This document shows, piece after piece, positions 24,001 to 28,424 of a stretch of 47,500 bases of DNA. The position numbers and the translations under genes are program-made. The notes under the pieces were generated by a model. That model ran no database searches and had not been told where the DNA came from. It was given only the letters and a program-made list of their open reading frames with translations. Every line of letters starts with the position of its first letter. Positions within the stretch are counted from its first letter, which is position 1. Source of the DNA: Symbiodinium natans (lineage: Eukaryota > Sar > Dinophyceae > Suessiales > Symbiodiniaceae). The DNA lies in the NCBI GenBank assembly GCA_905221605.1, contig CAJNDS010000335.1, positions 1,316,430 to 1,363,929 on the forward strand. Direction: 5' to 3'.

Positions 24001-27000
24001 GTTTGGGGGGGGGGGGGATACCACTTGCCATGGTCTGGAACCCCCCCCCCCCCGCTGTGGTGCTGTGGTGTGGTTGGGGGTTGGTTTTAGGGTTAGGGTT
24101 TAGGGTTTAGGGTTTAGGGTTTAGGGTTTAGGGTTTAGGGTTTAGGGTTTAGGGTTTAGGGTTTAGGTTTTGGGTTTAGGTTTTGGGTTTTGGGTTTTGG
24201 GTTTAGGGTTTAGGGTGGTTTTAGGTTTAGGGTTTAGGGTTTAGGGTTTGAAAGGTTTTAGGGTTAACCCCCCCCCCCTGTGGTGTGGTTGGGGGTTGGT
24301 TTTAGGGTTTAGGGTTTAGGGTTGGTTTAGGGTTTAGGGCTTGGGGTTTGACAGGGTTTAGGGTTTAGGGTTAGAGACCGTAGACCTGGAGGGGGAGGGG
24401 GGGGGGTAAACCCCTCACACACATAGGTTTTCCCGAGGGCGTGCTCCCTCAACCCAAGGCAACAACACTCACAAAACACGGGTTTTGCCGAGGGTCGGCC
24501 CCCCCCCCCCCCCCCCCTACCTGACCATACGGGGGGGGGGGGGCCGGACACGCCAGACGCCGGACCATATATGTACCTCATTCCCTCATTCCCTGCTAAG
24601 AACCAGCCAGATGTTTCATGAACCTGAGCATATTGCGACGGTGTACGTGATGTTGGATTCGGTGACTTTCGACAACAGCTGGGATCCAGGCAAACCAGAA
24701 GAACCCTAAACCCTAAACCCCCAAACCCTGAACCCATCAACATACTCGTTCGCCGCCAGGCACTGTCGCTAAGGGGTCATGTACCTCATGATTGTATACT
24801 TGGGGGCCCCAAAGAAAAGAGCGTTAAACTGCAAGTCTGCACGGACCTCATTGTCATCCTCTAAAGGAGATCTCAAACCCTACAAATCTCATTCGGCTTC
24901 ACTGGTTTTTTGTTAGCAAGGTAGCTGAATCTCGCAATCTACACAGGTGCCAAAGTCCCCTCAAGATATCCTCAACCTGTCCCACTCAACCCTAAACCCT
25001 AAACCCGAAACCGTAAACCCTAAACCCTAAACCCTAAACCCTAAACCCTAAACCCTAGACCCTAAACCTGTCCGAGGCGAACCTTATTTCCATCGCATCT
25101 TCAAGTTCGACTTGGAGAAGGCAGGTCTGGGGAACCCTAAATTCCTCCTAAACACTGGAACCCGACATTGCGCACGGAGGGCAGAAAAGGGTTCAGGGTT
25201 TAGGGTTTAGGGTTTAGGGTTTAGGGTTTAGGGTTTAGGGTTTTTTGAGCTTGGCTCCATTTGAAGCCAGAAATTGTCCTTAGAGCCAAGTCTAAAAAAA
25301 TGGGTCTGCTTGCTTAAAAGCTCTTTGGGAAGACCTCATGTCGTGCTTGATCTTTGGAACAGGCGGTAAAACGTGGAACACAAATGCTTCCAATTTGTGG
25401 ACACACACACAAAGCACTTTGCTTGAAATGCAAGTACCATGAACCTCCAGGGTAACCCTAAATCCTTAACCCTAAAGCCTAGACCCTAAACAGCACAGAT
25501 AATTTTCAGAAATGCATATGGCAAGCTTTCAGCCCTGAACCATTGAGGCCCCTACACTTGAGGGGTCCCTGCTCCATACTTAGAAGCGTTTAGGGTTCAG
25601 GGTTTAGGGTTTAGGGTTTAGGGTTTAGGTTTACTGGGTAACTGCAGCTAGAAGGGCCTCGCCAGAGGGCACGTGCAACCATACCTCTAACTGGTCCCGT
25701 GCCAGTCCCTTAACCCCAGGCCCTAAGCCCAAATTAAACCCCTTAGGGTTTAGGGTTTAGGGTTTAGGGTTTAGGGTTTAGGGTTTAGGGTTTAGGGTTT
25801 AGGGACGACCTACTCCTTGGTAGCCCAGCGGTACACTTTTGCCCTCTGTTGTTGGGTCTAGACTCCCTGGTAAAGTAACCCTAAACCCTAAACCCTAAAC
25901 CCTAAACCCTAAACCCTAAACCCTAAACCCTAAACCCTATACTAGCCCCTCTAGGTTGCCTCCTTAAATAGCCTTAATTAGAACTAGGCTTCGTTATCCC
26001 TAAGTAACCTTTATTTGGGGGGGGGGGAAGTATAGAGGGGGGGTCGTAGGGGAACCCTAGACCCTGGACCCTAGACCCTAGACCCTAAACCCGAAACCCT
26101 AAACCCTAAACCCTTAAACCCTAAACCATAAACCCTAAAACCCTAAACCCTAAACCTTAAACCCTAAACCCTAAAACCCTAAACCCGAAACCCTAAACCC
26201 TAACCCCTAGACCCTTTAAACCCTAAACCCTAAACCTTAAACCCTAAAACCCTAAACCCTAAACCCTAAAACCCTAAACCCTAAACCCTAAACCCGAAAC
26301 CATAAACCCTAACCCCTAAACCCTTTAAACCCTAACCCTAGATATGATTAGGTTACCTGGGCCCTGAAGGGATGGCAGAGGACAGCAATAACGGTTTCAA
26401 TCTGAGGGTTGACGGTTTAGGTTTGCGCGAACCCTAAACCCTAAACCCTAAACCCTAAGCCCTAAACCCTAAACCCTAAACCCTAAACCCTAAGGCCTTG
26501 GAAGCTGTAAGCCGCTGACCCTCTCAGGGGACAAGCTCCAGCTACGCCTGCTGCGAGATGTCCGGTGGCAAGACGGATCCGGAGAAGCCGCCTGGCAAGC
26601 CATCGCGGTGACCCTGTAGGGTTTAGGGTTTAGGGTTTGGGGTTTAGGGTTTAGGGTTTAGGGTTCAGGGTTCAGGGTTTAGGGTGTAGGGTTTAGGGTT
26701 TATCAGGGTTCTGGGGTGCTTCTGCCACGAAGGAAGATGTCTCTGAAATCATGGTTGGAACCAAGTGCTGTCCTAGTTCGGCGTCCCTCAGGAGTGTTCG
26801 CCGCTCTGGGCATGAACTACCTGTCCCTAAACCCCGCATTGCGCAGAGTTTAGGGTTTAGGGTTTACGCCCCTTTGAGAATCACCGCCGCGCACCCCAAA
26901 CCCTACACCCCTAGACGCTAAACCCTGAACCCCTAGATCCTAAACCCTAAACCCTAAACCCTAAACCCTAAACCCTAAACCCTAAACCCAAGTAGCGCCA

Positions 27001-28424
27001 TTTTTGCCTTCCAGGAAGCTCACAGCCGGCGAGGCATTCTTCACTGGCGTGGGTGGCGCGGAGGATGCAGGTCTTCTCCGGGTTTGAGACCCCCAAACCC
27101 TGAACCCTGAACCCTAACCCCTAAACCTTAAACCCTAAACCCTAAACTCTAAACCCTTTTCAGGTTTAGGCCTTTGGCTGCTCACGTACGGAGAGCTGCA
27201 GTAGTACATGGTTCTAGGGCATGTCATTTCATGTCATCCCTTACAAGGGGTATGTAGGGCCAATTTAGGGTTAAGGGTGGGTTTGGGTTTACGATTTGGG
27301 GTTTTGGGTTTAGGGTATACCCTACATGGTAGGGTATATATGGTACCTACGATTCCCCAATTCCCGAGTTCTGCACGACAGAACCTGACTGCAGCCGTTT
27401 GTGGTCTCCCAGACGCCGAGCAAAGACTCCGTTTGTGCGCCAAGCGAGCCTCTTGGCACGGGTAAATGTGCCATGGCGTCCATGCTGTGGGGGAGAATCC
27501 CATTCATGGCATGCTTCATGGCTTTCTTCTGGCTGGCTCTTAGGACTTTAACCTCCTTTTTTTTGGTTTTTGTAGCAAGTACAATAAGGATCCAAAGAGT
27601 TAAACTTAACCCTAAACCCTAAACCCTAAACCCCAGAAGTCAGCCAAAAGGCTTGGTGTTGGTGTCCCTTCGGGAGCTCTGCGCTGGTCCGGCTGACCGA
27701 TGCGAGGAAGCTGCGCTGCTCCAGAGGACCCCTTTCTGTAGGGTTTAGGGTTCAGGGTTTAGGGTTCAGGGTTTAGGGTTTAGGGTTTAAGGTTGAGAGT
27801 AACAATAATAGACATAATAGTAAATAGTACTCATACTCAGAGTAATAGTATAATAATCATCATGACAATCATAAGAGTCTTTCTGTAGCGGAGGGGTTTG
27901 AGATATTTGTGGTTTACGCAAATAAGGGGGTGCCGTTTTGGGGGGCCCCTTTGAGGGGATTCCATTCTACTTGGGGCACAAAAGGGGTACCCCAATTTTG
28001 GGAAATGCCCAATCGGCGGGTTCAGCGCGTGGGTTTAGTCAAGTCGTTCTGAGGTATATCAGGGCTTTGTGTAGGGGTTATGAGGTTTAGGGTTCACAAG
28101 GCTTATCGACTTAGAGAATTTAGGGCATACCGCGGATGTTGTCGTTCCCCAGTGACAATTCTGTCAGCGCAGTACACGCCTGCGAGAGCGTCCATAGCAC
28201 TCTTGGAGGTACTTAGTAACCCCATTATAACTGTACTCTTATAGCCCAATTCAAGCCTGACTAAGGCACTTAAGGGGCTCATAAGTGGGTTGTAAGTACC
28301 CTAAACCCTAAACCCTAAACCCTAAACCCTAAACCCTAAACCCTAAACCCTAAACCCTAAACCCTAAACCCTAAACCCTAAACCCTACAGGACTCCTCGA
28401 ACAGACCATCATAGTGCTCCTTGA
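567..28424 (+). CDS. Carotenoid oxygenase (CCD/RPE65 family), 25 micro-exons, 5' end missing
   Basis: A non-heme iron oxygenase of the carotenoid-cleavage family, which splits conjugated double bonds of carotenoids or apocarotenoids. Joined exons: 567-632, 1397-1431, 1891-1942, 2651-2736, 2910-2938, 3646-3696, 4542-4616, 4790-4823, 5090-5160, 6592-6689, 7985-8068, 8932-8958, 9641-9712, 10094-10143, 11201-11257, 12913-12972, 13676-13772, 14138-14181, 14553-14634, 15229-15277, 25077-25120, 26528-26607, 27015-27081, 27644-27726, 28391-28424. The sum is 1527 nt, an unbroken frame of 508 codons plus TGA. Family landmarks come in the right order: KDLEGAY/VRNGPNP, NYHWF, NAHPKIDP (His 1), MIHDLAIT (His 2), ARIGIFPRD, IFHVANSWE (His 3), FKFDLEK, GEAFF..AEDAGLL and a C-terminal His (DHH). 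Length is close to the family's usual 500-600 aa. By my reading the donors are 12 GT, 7 GC and 5 GA, with AG acceptors throughout. The exact subfamily and substrate cannot be told. Confidence 0.85.
1397..1431 (+). CDS. Carotenoid oxygenase exon 2
   Basis: Reads VRNGPNPLWNL, directly continuing exon 1 into the canonical EGAYVRNGPNP motif. GT donor, ends in phase 2. Confidence 0.85.
1891..1942 (+). CDS. Carotenoid oxygenase exon 3
   Basis: Reads NYHWFLGAGMVHT, matching the family's YHWFDGDGMVH block, with the usual two Asp replaced by Leu and Ala. GT donor (GTGAGG). Confidence 0.85.
2651..2736 (+). CDS. Carotenoid oxygenase exon 4
   Basis: Reads RRLKDGKAMYNNHFLRT, like the family's R.KDGKA.Y..RYVRT stretch. 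GT donor (GTAAGG), phase 2. Confidence 0.8.
2910..2938 (+). CDS. Carotenoid oxygenase exon 5 (short)
   Basis: 29 nt reading FNTEQRNGG at the join. Fits between exons 4 and 6 if a GC donor (GCTGCG) is used. A longer form running to 2957 before a GT is also open but breaks the phase to exon 6. Confidence 0.55.
3646..3696 (+). CDS. Carotenoid oxygenase exon 6
   Basis: Reads NWDKIAHSSSMAGFL. It begins three bases after the end of a fold-back element (about 3463-3642), so the element's edge practically supplies the 3' splice site. GT donor. Confidence 0.6.
4542..4616 (+). CDS. Carotenoid oxygenase exon 7
   Basis: Reads SNTNLVYHSSKLMAIS, the NTNV..H.GRLLAL block of the family. Needs a GC donor (GCTCGG) to join exon 8 in frame; the nearby GT would shift the frame. 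Confidence 0.8.
4617..4789 (+). repeat. Intron 7: compact fold-back (introner-like) intron
   Basis: A 173-nt intron that is almost wholly a hairpin: GGTAGCCCAG..GGGACCCTTTTTCC near the donor pairs with CCAAAAAAAAGGGTGCCC..GCTACC next to the acceptor, around a CCCTAAA array. Related ends occur at about 14390-14445 (a full small hairpin) and 25815-25840. The pairing brings the two splice sites together. Confidence 0.65.
4790..4823 (+). CDS. Carotenoid oxygenase exon 8
   Basis: Reads EADYPMELRH, matching the family's E.G.PYEL..L. GT donor (GTACCT), phase 2. Confidence 0.75.
4836..5089 (+). repeat. TTTAGGG array, small loop, CCCTAAA array (rest of intron 8)
   Basis: About 4836-4916 is TTTAGGG/TTCAGGG; a loop of about 30 nt follows; 4944-5072 is CCCTAAA in nearly perfect tandem up to the acceptor. 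This is the clearest case in the window of a telomere-repeat stem-loop intron. Confidence 0.9.
5090..5160 (+). CDS. Carotenoid oxygenase exon 9
   Basis: Reads GVLEDGKMESDEKYLYNET. Flanked by a CCCTAAA array on the left and a TTTAGGG array on the right. Fits exon 10 with a GA donor (GATCGG). Confidence 0.75.
5166..5228 (+). repeat. TTTAGGG array at intron start
   Basis: About nine tandem units beginning within ten bases of the exon 9 end, followed by a G run and more degenerate units to 5330. Confidence 0.95.
5638..5842 (+). repeat. Fold-back element, 'GGGTCCATGTACC' family
   Basis: Inverted repeat built on CATGTACC, GGGCCTTAAAGTACTTCCTAT and its complement ATAGGAAATACTTTAAGGCCC. Relatives at about 13062-13147, 24772-24815 and 34857-34960. 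No ORF; MITE-like. Confidence 0.65.
6010..6104 (+). repeat. TTTAGGG array inside intron 9
   Basis: Perfect heptamer tandem. A CCCTAAA array at 5851-5920 precedes it and another at about 6471-6585 follows, just before exon 10. Confidence 0.95.
6240..6380 (+). repeat. Fold-back element, 'GGTAGTTACACGGTCCC' family
   Basis: Starts near GGGTAGTTACACGGTCCC and returns as GGGACCAT. Relatives at about 6904-7092 (split by a CCCTAAA array), 12527-12668 (cleanest copy) and a fragment at about 34675-34732. Confidence 0.6.
6592..6689 (+). CDS. Carotenoid oxygenase exon 10 (first iron-ligand His)
   Basis: Reads WNAHPKIDPDSGKL, the family's T-AHPK-DP-TGEL block with the first metal-binding histidine. GT donor (GTAGGT), phase 0. 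Confidence 0.9.
7985..8068 (+). CDS. Carotenoid oxygenase exon 11
   Basis: Reads NFYYGVLGADGKPERSC, the strand before the HDFAITE block. A GC donor (GCTCGG) gives phase 0 into exon 12; the adjacent GT would not. Confidence 0.8.
8106..8222 (-). repeat. Dispersed repeat, second copy inverted at 1690-1798
   Basis: The stretch GTAGATGCTGTGAAGGTTAG..GAGGGCCATCTAA occurs here and, in reverse complement, at about 1690-1798. About 110 bp with many substitutions; no coding potential seen. Confidence 0.6.
8932..8958 (+). CDS. Carotenoid oxygenase exon 12 (second iron-ligand His)
   Basis: Only 27 nt: VMIHDLAIT, the family's HDFAITE motif with the second iron-binding His. A GA donor (GAGCCT) and an acceptor followed by GAG restore the E: the GAG triplet is present at both intron edges. 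Confidence 0.85.
9140..9320 (+). repeat. Dispersed element, 'AGTAGGCCCTTATTCCCC' family
   Basis: Reads AGAGTAGG(T/C)CCTT.., then GCCCCTTAAAACC.AAAAGGG..CTTTATT, and ends near ACTCTTGGGT. Relatives at about 15100-15220, 34107-34200, 36130-36236, 41432-41534 and 46690-46790. The copy at 15100-15220 ends about ten bases before an acceptor. Confidence 0.65.
9641..9712 (+). CDS. Carotenoid oxygenase exon 13
   Basis: Reads ERYALVIDTPVLVDVANYA, the Y.V..D.PLVFD stretch that follows HDFAITE. GC donor (GCTGGT), phase 0. Confidence 0.85.
9759..9902 (+). repeat. Fold-back element, 'CTTGGAGGTTCATGGTACTTA' family
   Basis: Terminal inverted repeats CTTGGAGGTTCATGGTACTTA / TAAGTACC.TGAACCTCCAAG around internal TATAAC-rich sequence. 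This is the most frequent small element here. Copies or pieces lie at about 1983-2128, 3463-3642, 13503-13632, 13840-13965, 28203-28302, 29702-29905, 31055-31156, 34767-34850 and 36950-37020. Confidence 0.85.
10094..10143 (+). CDS. Carotenoid oxygenase exon 14
   Basis: Reads SLWKYDASHGSFAK. A GA donor (GACCCT) joins it in phase to ARIGIFPRD of exon 15. Less conserved part of the family, so somewhat less sure. Confidence 0.6.
10736..10990 (+). repeat. G-rich low-complexity tract
   Basis: G runs broken by T and A on the + strand. Shorter G runs lie at 10302-10322. The proline-rich reading on the other strand is only a shadow. Confidence 0.8.
11013..11187 (+). repeat. CCCTAAA/CCCCAAA array before exon 15
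   Basis: A tandem heptamer array ending 14 nt before the acceptor of exon 15; the first third contains CCCCAAA variants. Confidence 0.95.
11201..11257 (+). CDS. Carotenoid oxygenase exon 15
   Basis: Reads ARIGIFPRDGPSGSL, equal to the family's RIGVLPRYG. A GC donor (GCCGAC) makes the E of the E-RWFEI junction with exon 16. Confidence 0.85.
   Translation, partial: CTRSAHWHLPEGRPERLP
11258..12912 (+). other. Intron 15 contents
   Basis: Contains a TTTAGGG array (11286-11350), a unique GC-balanced piece at 11459-11760 open in two frames but without recognisable motifs, a CCCTAAA array (11959-12053), a TTTAGGG array (12176-12299), a fold-back element (12527-12668) and a CCCTAAA array (12740-12900). 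A non-repeat piece at 12060-12175 sits where an exon might be expected but is not needed for the frame. Confidence 0.6.
12176..12299 (+). repeat. TTTAGGG array
   Basis: Seventeen or so tandem units in intron 15, nearly perfect. Confidence 0.95.
12913..12972 (+). CDS. Carotenoid oxygenase exon 16 (third iron-ligand His)
   Basis: Reads RWFEIETCWIFHVANSWEA, the family's WFE...C..FHV.NAWE block with the third iron-binding His. Canonical GTGAAG donor. Confidence 0.9.
13676..13772 (+). CDS. Carotenoid oxygenase exon 17
   Basis: Reads EGDTVVLYVVRWDGIDM and on to DVRTG. The join from exon 16 is canonical. The 3' end is less sure: a GA donor at 13773 (GACCTC) fits exon 18; a GT at 13739 is an alternative. 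Confidence 0.8.
14138..14181 (+). CDS. Carotenoid oxygenase exon 18
   Basis: Reads ILRPGFDKKLYE in the slot between a CCCTAAA array (14026-14111) and a TTTAGGG array (14224-14315). A GC donor (GCTGGT) keeps phase to YRFDM of exon 19. No strongly conserved residue, so it rests on frame and position. Confidence 0.6.
14553..14634 (+). CDS. Carotenoid oxygenase exon 19
   Basis: Reads YRFDMTAKTVAEKC..LEFP, matching L.R..LDL.TG.V.E.....EFP. Ends at a GT (14635) or, equally in phase, at a GC six bases earlier. Confidence 0.8.
14877..14972 (+). repeat. Fold-back element
   Basis: GGGATGTTCCCCCTTATCC..AACAGTCCTTA returns as TAAGGACTGTTAGTAGAAGGGGGAGCATCCC. Single copy seen here; MITE-like. Confidence 0.75.
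15229..15277 (+). CDS. Carotenoid oxygenase exon 20
   Basis: Reads GRKCRYAYAAGGFP, the family's VGR..RYAY block. GT donor, phase 1; the interrupted Gly codon is finished by exon 21 almost 9.8 kb downstream. Confidence 0.85.
16360..16444 (+). repeat. Split direct repeat A1
   Basis: 85 bp starting TCATGTAGTGCAACCC and ending GGAAATTCGAG; identical by eye to 23453-23537. Left end of the element. Confidence 0.95.
16478..18187 (+). CDS. Tyrosine recombinase of the YR retrotransposon
   Basis: A 569-aa protein from the first ATG after repeat A1 (an in-frame ATG at 16334 lies outside the element and reads through A1, so it was not chosen). Tyrosine-recombinase catalytic set: Arg at about 243 (LLREIEVAAL), Lys about 272, H-x-x-R at 360-363 (GGHCLRVSGA), Trp about 386 in place of the second His (LGRWGS) and the nucleophile Tyr about 394 (VERYVQ). 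After the catalytic domain comes a coiled coil (about 453-477), then CGWPYG and a CKKC pair that could bind zinc, and a Ser/Asp-rich tail. It would join the circular cDNA into the genome. Placing the recombinase first is unusual, since DIRS elements carry it last. Confidence 0.9.
   Translation: MSSCGFAALADAVIKSGVNPELLVRLEEDEIHSLWLVRKRVQDEALQEEYKSSLLAVLAAAGICAVAKQPSKRARKDLPFARPSQRGSLSSALNAALPENQEDALAELFEDIWARSNLASGDARWRTWTRLCRAWRVDALPLTRDVVEKVSASLKRGGYRSARQYFSQARRQHVLHTGKQVPADVELCMRDMTRSLERGLGGPALKDAFRLESLELPHPEEDVPVSARTQTTVVVLGCWFLLREIEVAALKVKYFVVDEKSQTVSLTLQSSKTDTQGDLVMRCHACYCQVMPANLCPFHVAKAFVSLLPQDPEAPAFSNSEGSVLSKEESVQMIRDVLANSDVELTRAGMAGEVQRFGGHCLRVSGAQFLSRCSIPLSTIMLLGRWGSRSVERYVQEAALESFVVTAPRGIGAGQPGSQSLSEESQLDHGMATSSEMPSTPAPSTDTRIGEDVEEQIERANKQLQELSLKVEQLQQRPELVIGKKAHARDQNELTLLPRMWKARCGWPYGGATFRRAGLDTQVQRCKKCFPSSSCQEPESMPDSNTDSDTEESSSRSSSECSSGKQPGK
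18188..18639 (+). other. Spacer between recombinase and gag-like ORF
   Basis: 450 nt without a convincing ORF. Contains AATAAA at 18242-18247 and a T run at 18419-18426; whether these act in 3' end formation is not known. Confidence 0.4.
18640..19824 (+). CDS. Gag-like protein of the YR retrotransposon
   Basis: 394 aa from the ATG at 18640 (an ATG at 18532 in frame is also possible). No named domain recognised. N-terminal 60 residues are helical with charged pairs (LAKLLKEAGLDDKLVDYV), the middle is alpha-helical, and the last 70 residues are rich in Gly, Lys, Arg, Tyr and Trp (GKGKYGKDWKDRKRAW), an RNA-binding-like tail typical of Gag proteins without a zinc knuckle. Position in the element and basic tail are the basis; function is inferred. 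Confidence 0.55.
   Translation: MAETEPELAKLLKEAGLDDKLVDYVAARDIRSRDIFASIATSMKEVDAVLIEPLTAGFKMPQGETLKLDALQLPIARAKLRFVWRKCSEAFSVSTASAAATVPSSVPASKSTKELPPGYWQMQVAKYEMVQIGGESRKFPQELLLGTEAILARIINEMKSLSHTSVALHELVQGRFFSRGGDPNPLCPAKKRAKASTTVLTINQDNQLETAPDAQWSPKSVLSFLDCLEAIRYAFILVELGPEPAVIRYIEWWEKQVRARQYRLEQLKIFWDIAAWRIAMALRSKIDFATVTTEIMNDNQALQDALNREVVLEKFPKLPKHDAFRVDHARGGKGKGKYGKDWKDRKRAWDEGSYERRWSDRRWDDNRYYGSQWDRSYSDRQHRASSAYEQQARE
19888..20493 (+). CDS. C5-cytosine DNA methyltransferase, N-terminal part (frameshifted)
   Basis: Motif I LSFFDGVASA (about 46-55, AdoMet binding), motif II-like VLWESNP (about 73-79), motif IV GPPCPDYS (catalytic Cys about 129) and motif VI ENV (174-176). The frame then stops after MQILA, while motif VIII and everything after it lies in another frame starting near 20481. 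The start at 19888 is uncertain; an ATG at 19993 is closer to motif I. It would methylate cytosine, perhaps the element's own DNA. DIRS elements normally carry an adenine-type enzyme instead. Confidence 0.85.
   Translation: MQRTWSSSTSKETDNREGDPIRLVPAEHVAKRRRMIDAKAPDLILLSFFDGVASAALLCQQICSERSWKWQAVLWESNPELRQLASKKFPSAILKEDVDEETPEKIIDFLEQIDPGSKALVIIAAGPPCPDYSRVRENAPGTAGPEGSKFVRFAELVKSLEKKWRYPQCVLLVENVVPQNKEDVRKLERALSAEAVMQILA
20481..21290 (+). CDS. C5-cytosine DNA methyltransferase, C-terminal part (other frame)
   Basis: Begins in the frame reading DFGLIARRRLWWT, a motif VIII-like segment that should follow ENV directly, so a one-base change around 20475-20490 separates it from the first part. 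A target-recognition region follows, then RHRALANGWHIGAARF (motif IX/X) at about 20938-20985. A tail of about 95 residues leads towards the RT. Whether it is a sequencing error, a dead copy or programmed frameshifting cannot be told here. Confidence 0.8.
   Translation, partial: DFGLIARRRLWWTRIPWQELSHRNDCPFTMRWSTYQGLPRVRFNVSPDKLEDYDLGDLSWPQCIMDKTPLPCLTTPAEDPKGRPAPRSCKGKTSSDAQQRWLRDGRQYAPWHYEADNMFRQTDNRLVLAPAEVKEQLHHLPRGWTEGLRGTARHRALANGWHIGAARFFLVLGILAATPQAAPARELSPLGGTAIDAMAKLWETKPLLNGPGVPVSEDALDLSAILDPEEHWSAACRVSHQNQSRPQLEPGLLQWLPLWQHWRRVVPER
21242..21607 (+). CDS. Reverse transcriptase N-terminal part (frameshifted)
   Basis: Reads ASIFGWGDMDIFDELTEGFPLLG, then leaves the frame; the continuation (RPGLGWRLRDDARY) is in the frame of the main RT ORF. 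The break lies near 21505-21535. Overlaps the methyltransferase tail by about 50 nt, so RT may be translated as a separate product or fused by frameshift. Confidence 0.7.
   Translation: MATAVAALAEGCSREMRYAVAKEVEQLVSDLDDSVQKWYFGLKPHVQKAYCAKDRACSVQVPVIRHLASIFGWGDMDIFDELTEGFPLLGSCGQVWGGAFVMTPVIASRFPSPSFGRRTSK
21508..23262 (+). CDS. Reverse transcriptase/RNase H of the YR retrotransposon
   Basis: The open frame runs from 21457; real homology starts near 21508-21520. RT motifs of the DIRS type, in numbering from 21457: D184 in WGLDHESAYRQ (motif A), MFGSTASVW at 219-227 (motif B) and HFVDDF at 250-255 (motif C). RNase H follows: D418 (VYADA), E487 (LEII), D511 (FVDNEPA) and D560 (ISDAVSR). All catalytic acids are present. 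Makes cDNA for circularisation and recombinase-mediated insertion. Confidence 0.9.
   Translation, partial: RQLRPGLGWRLRDDARYSEPIPITEFWQENLKVVQRKLQQQRVDPAWEIMAAEIAADVKLGRMEGPFTAPPCWGKSMVALADYQHTNALLPGPCQHVPCCFAFAVHQVGSDGQPKVRRAEDWKRSLANSTVGAEDSPAYHDVSAFIKLAKAFRRAGVSDKLLLWGLDHESAYRQFPAAEPEHTYVILNTPSGPTLWRHNVLMFGSTASVWSYCRVADLMAWINRCMLLVPALHFVDDFGSCEPEDTAQSAFETSQQLCRALGLKFKESKAQPPEPEHVIQGVKISIHSEEAVLSCTQVRKDRMESSLVQLLLDNRLKPPEASALAGKLQFLASSLFGKSSAAAIRAFHQRARTGVAADYKQGWTLNQALRDAIAFLKYSFEQNVPRVIKFFVPGRSIVYADAFFQLGDERFNFRNMDDAPSWGHASPAAFANGWGFVATSGEQTWYAMGHVPLWFTRHFCSRRAYIYMLEIIAQVLPLYALSKLLYRDVILFVDNEPARHALVKGYSRDSNANKLLQTAWCCFEESRYQPQWQRVASSANISDAVSRQDDSFAKKSGWTLFSADWNSIFDELLRRCLQGPLKGL
23309..23455 (+). 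repeat. Split direct repeat B1
   Basis: 147 bp from GGTGTTCGCGCCCGATG to GATGTCA, identical by eye to B2 257 bp downstream. Confidence 0.95.
23453..23537 (+). repeat. Split direct repeat A2
   Basis: Internal copy of A1; overlaps the end of B1 by TCA, marking the presumed recombination core. Confidence 0.95.
23566..23712 (+). repeat. Split direct repeat B2 (right end of element)
   Basis: 147 bp copy of B1; after GATGTCA the sequence turns into host intron (CTCTGGTCC). Confidence 0.95.
24083..24251 (+). repeat. TTTAGGG array with TTTTGGG variants
   Basis: Heptamer tandem right of the retrotransposon; around it are C-run and G-run modules with CTGTGGT motifs. Confidence 0.9.
24604..24705 (+). 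other. Coding-like piece in intron 20, unassigned
   Basis: Open reading MFHEPEHIATVYVMLDSVTF and on. It follows the end of a CTGGCTGGTTCTTAGTAGGG-family fold-back and precedes CCCTAAA units. Not needed by the oxygenase frame. May be an exon fragment captured from another gene or chance. Confidence 0.25.
25077..25120 (+). CDS. Carotenoid oxygenase exon 21
   Basis: Reads EPYFHRIFKFDLEK, the family's F.G.VK.DL..G strand. GC donor (GCAGGT) gives phase 0 into exon 22. Confidence 0.85.
25947..26046 (+). repeat. Fold-back element, 'CCCCTCTAGGT..AGAGGGGG' family
   Basis: CTAGCCCCTCTAGGTTGCC..CTTAATTAG..TTATTTGGGGGG..TATAGAGGGGGGGTCGTAG. Second copy at about 32713-32818. Confidence 0.6.
26041..26339 (+). 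repeat. Long mixed CCCTAAA array
   Basis: About 300 bp of CCCTAAA with CCCTAGA, CCCGAAA and 8-mer CCCTAAAA variants, lying directly after a fold-back element. Confidence 0.95.
26528..26607 (+). CDS. Carotenoid oxygenase exon 22
   Basis: Reads YACCEMSGGKTDPEKPPG; joins FDLEK-G on the left and the GEAFF block on the right in frame. GT donor (GTGACC). Residues are not diagnostic alone. Confidence 0.75.
27015..27081 (+). CDS. Carotenoid oxygenase exon 23
   Basis: Reads AGEAFFTGVGGAEDAGLLR, like the family's GE.VFVP....EDDGYLL. GT donor GTTTGA, or an earlier GT at 27071. Confidence 0.85.
27125..27643 (+). other. Intron 23: unique sequence with inverted short motifs
   Basis: Unique sequence 27180-27600, partly open in both strands but without family motifs, ended by CCCTAAA units just before the next exon. 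Confidence 0.4.
27644..27726 (+). CDS. Carotenoid oxygenase exon 24
   Basis: Reads GLVLVSLRELCAG, comparable to the LLVLDA..L strand near the family's C-terminus, then EEAALLQR. GA donor; GGACCCCT at this edge resembles GGACTCCT at the next acceptor. Confidence 0.75.
28391..28424 (+). CDS. Carotenoid oxygenase exon 25 with stop
   Basis: Reads TPRTDHHSAP then TGA. Aligns with the family's terminal RVP.GFH motif, so one of the two His is likely the fourth iron ligand. Followed by 70 nt of unique sequence and a TTTAGGG array. Confidence 0.7.

Larger units (their letters stand above)
15278..25076 (+). other. Intron 20, 9.8 kb, hosting a retrotransposon
   Basis: By far the longest intron of the gene. 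It holds telomere-like arrays, fold-back fragments, C- and G-run modules containing CTGTGGTTCATGG (16150-16320 and 23720-24300) and the 7.35-kb YR retrotransposon. Those similar modules on both sides indicate that the element landed inside a pre-existing repeat field. The frame is intact across it (G split as G|GC). Confidence 0.8.
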
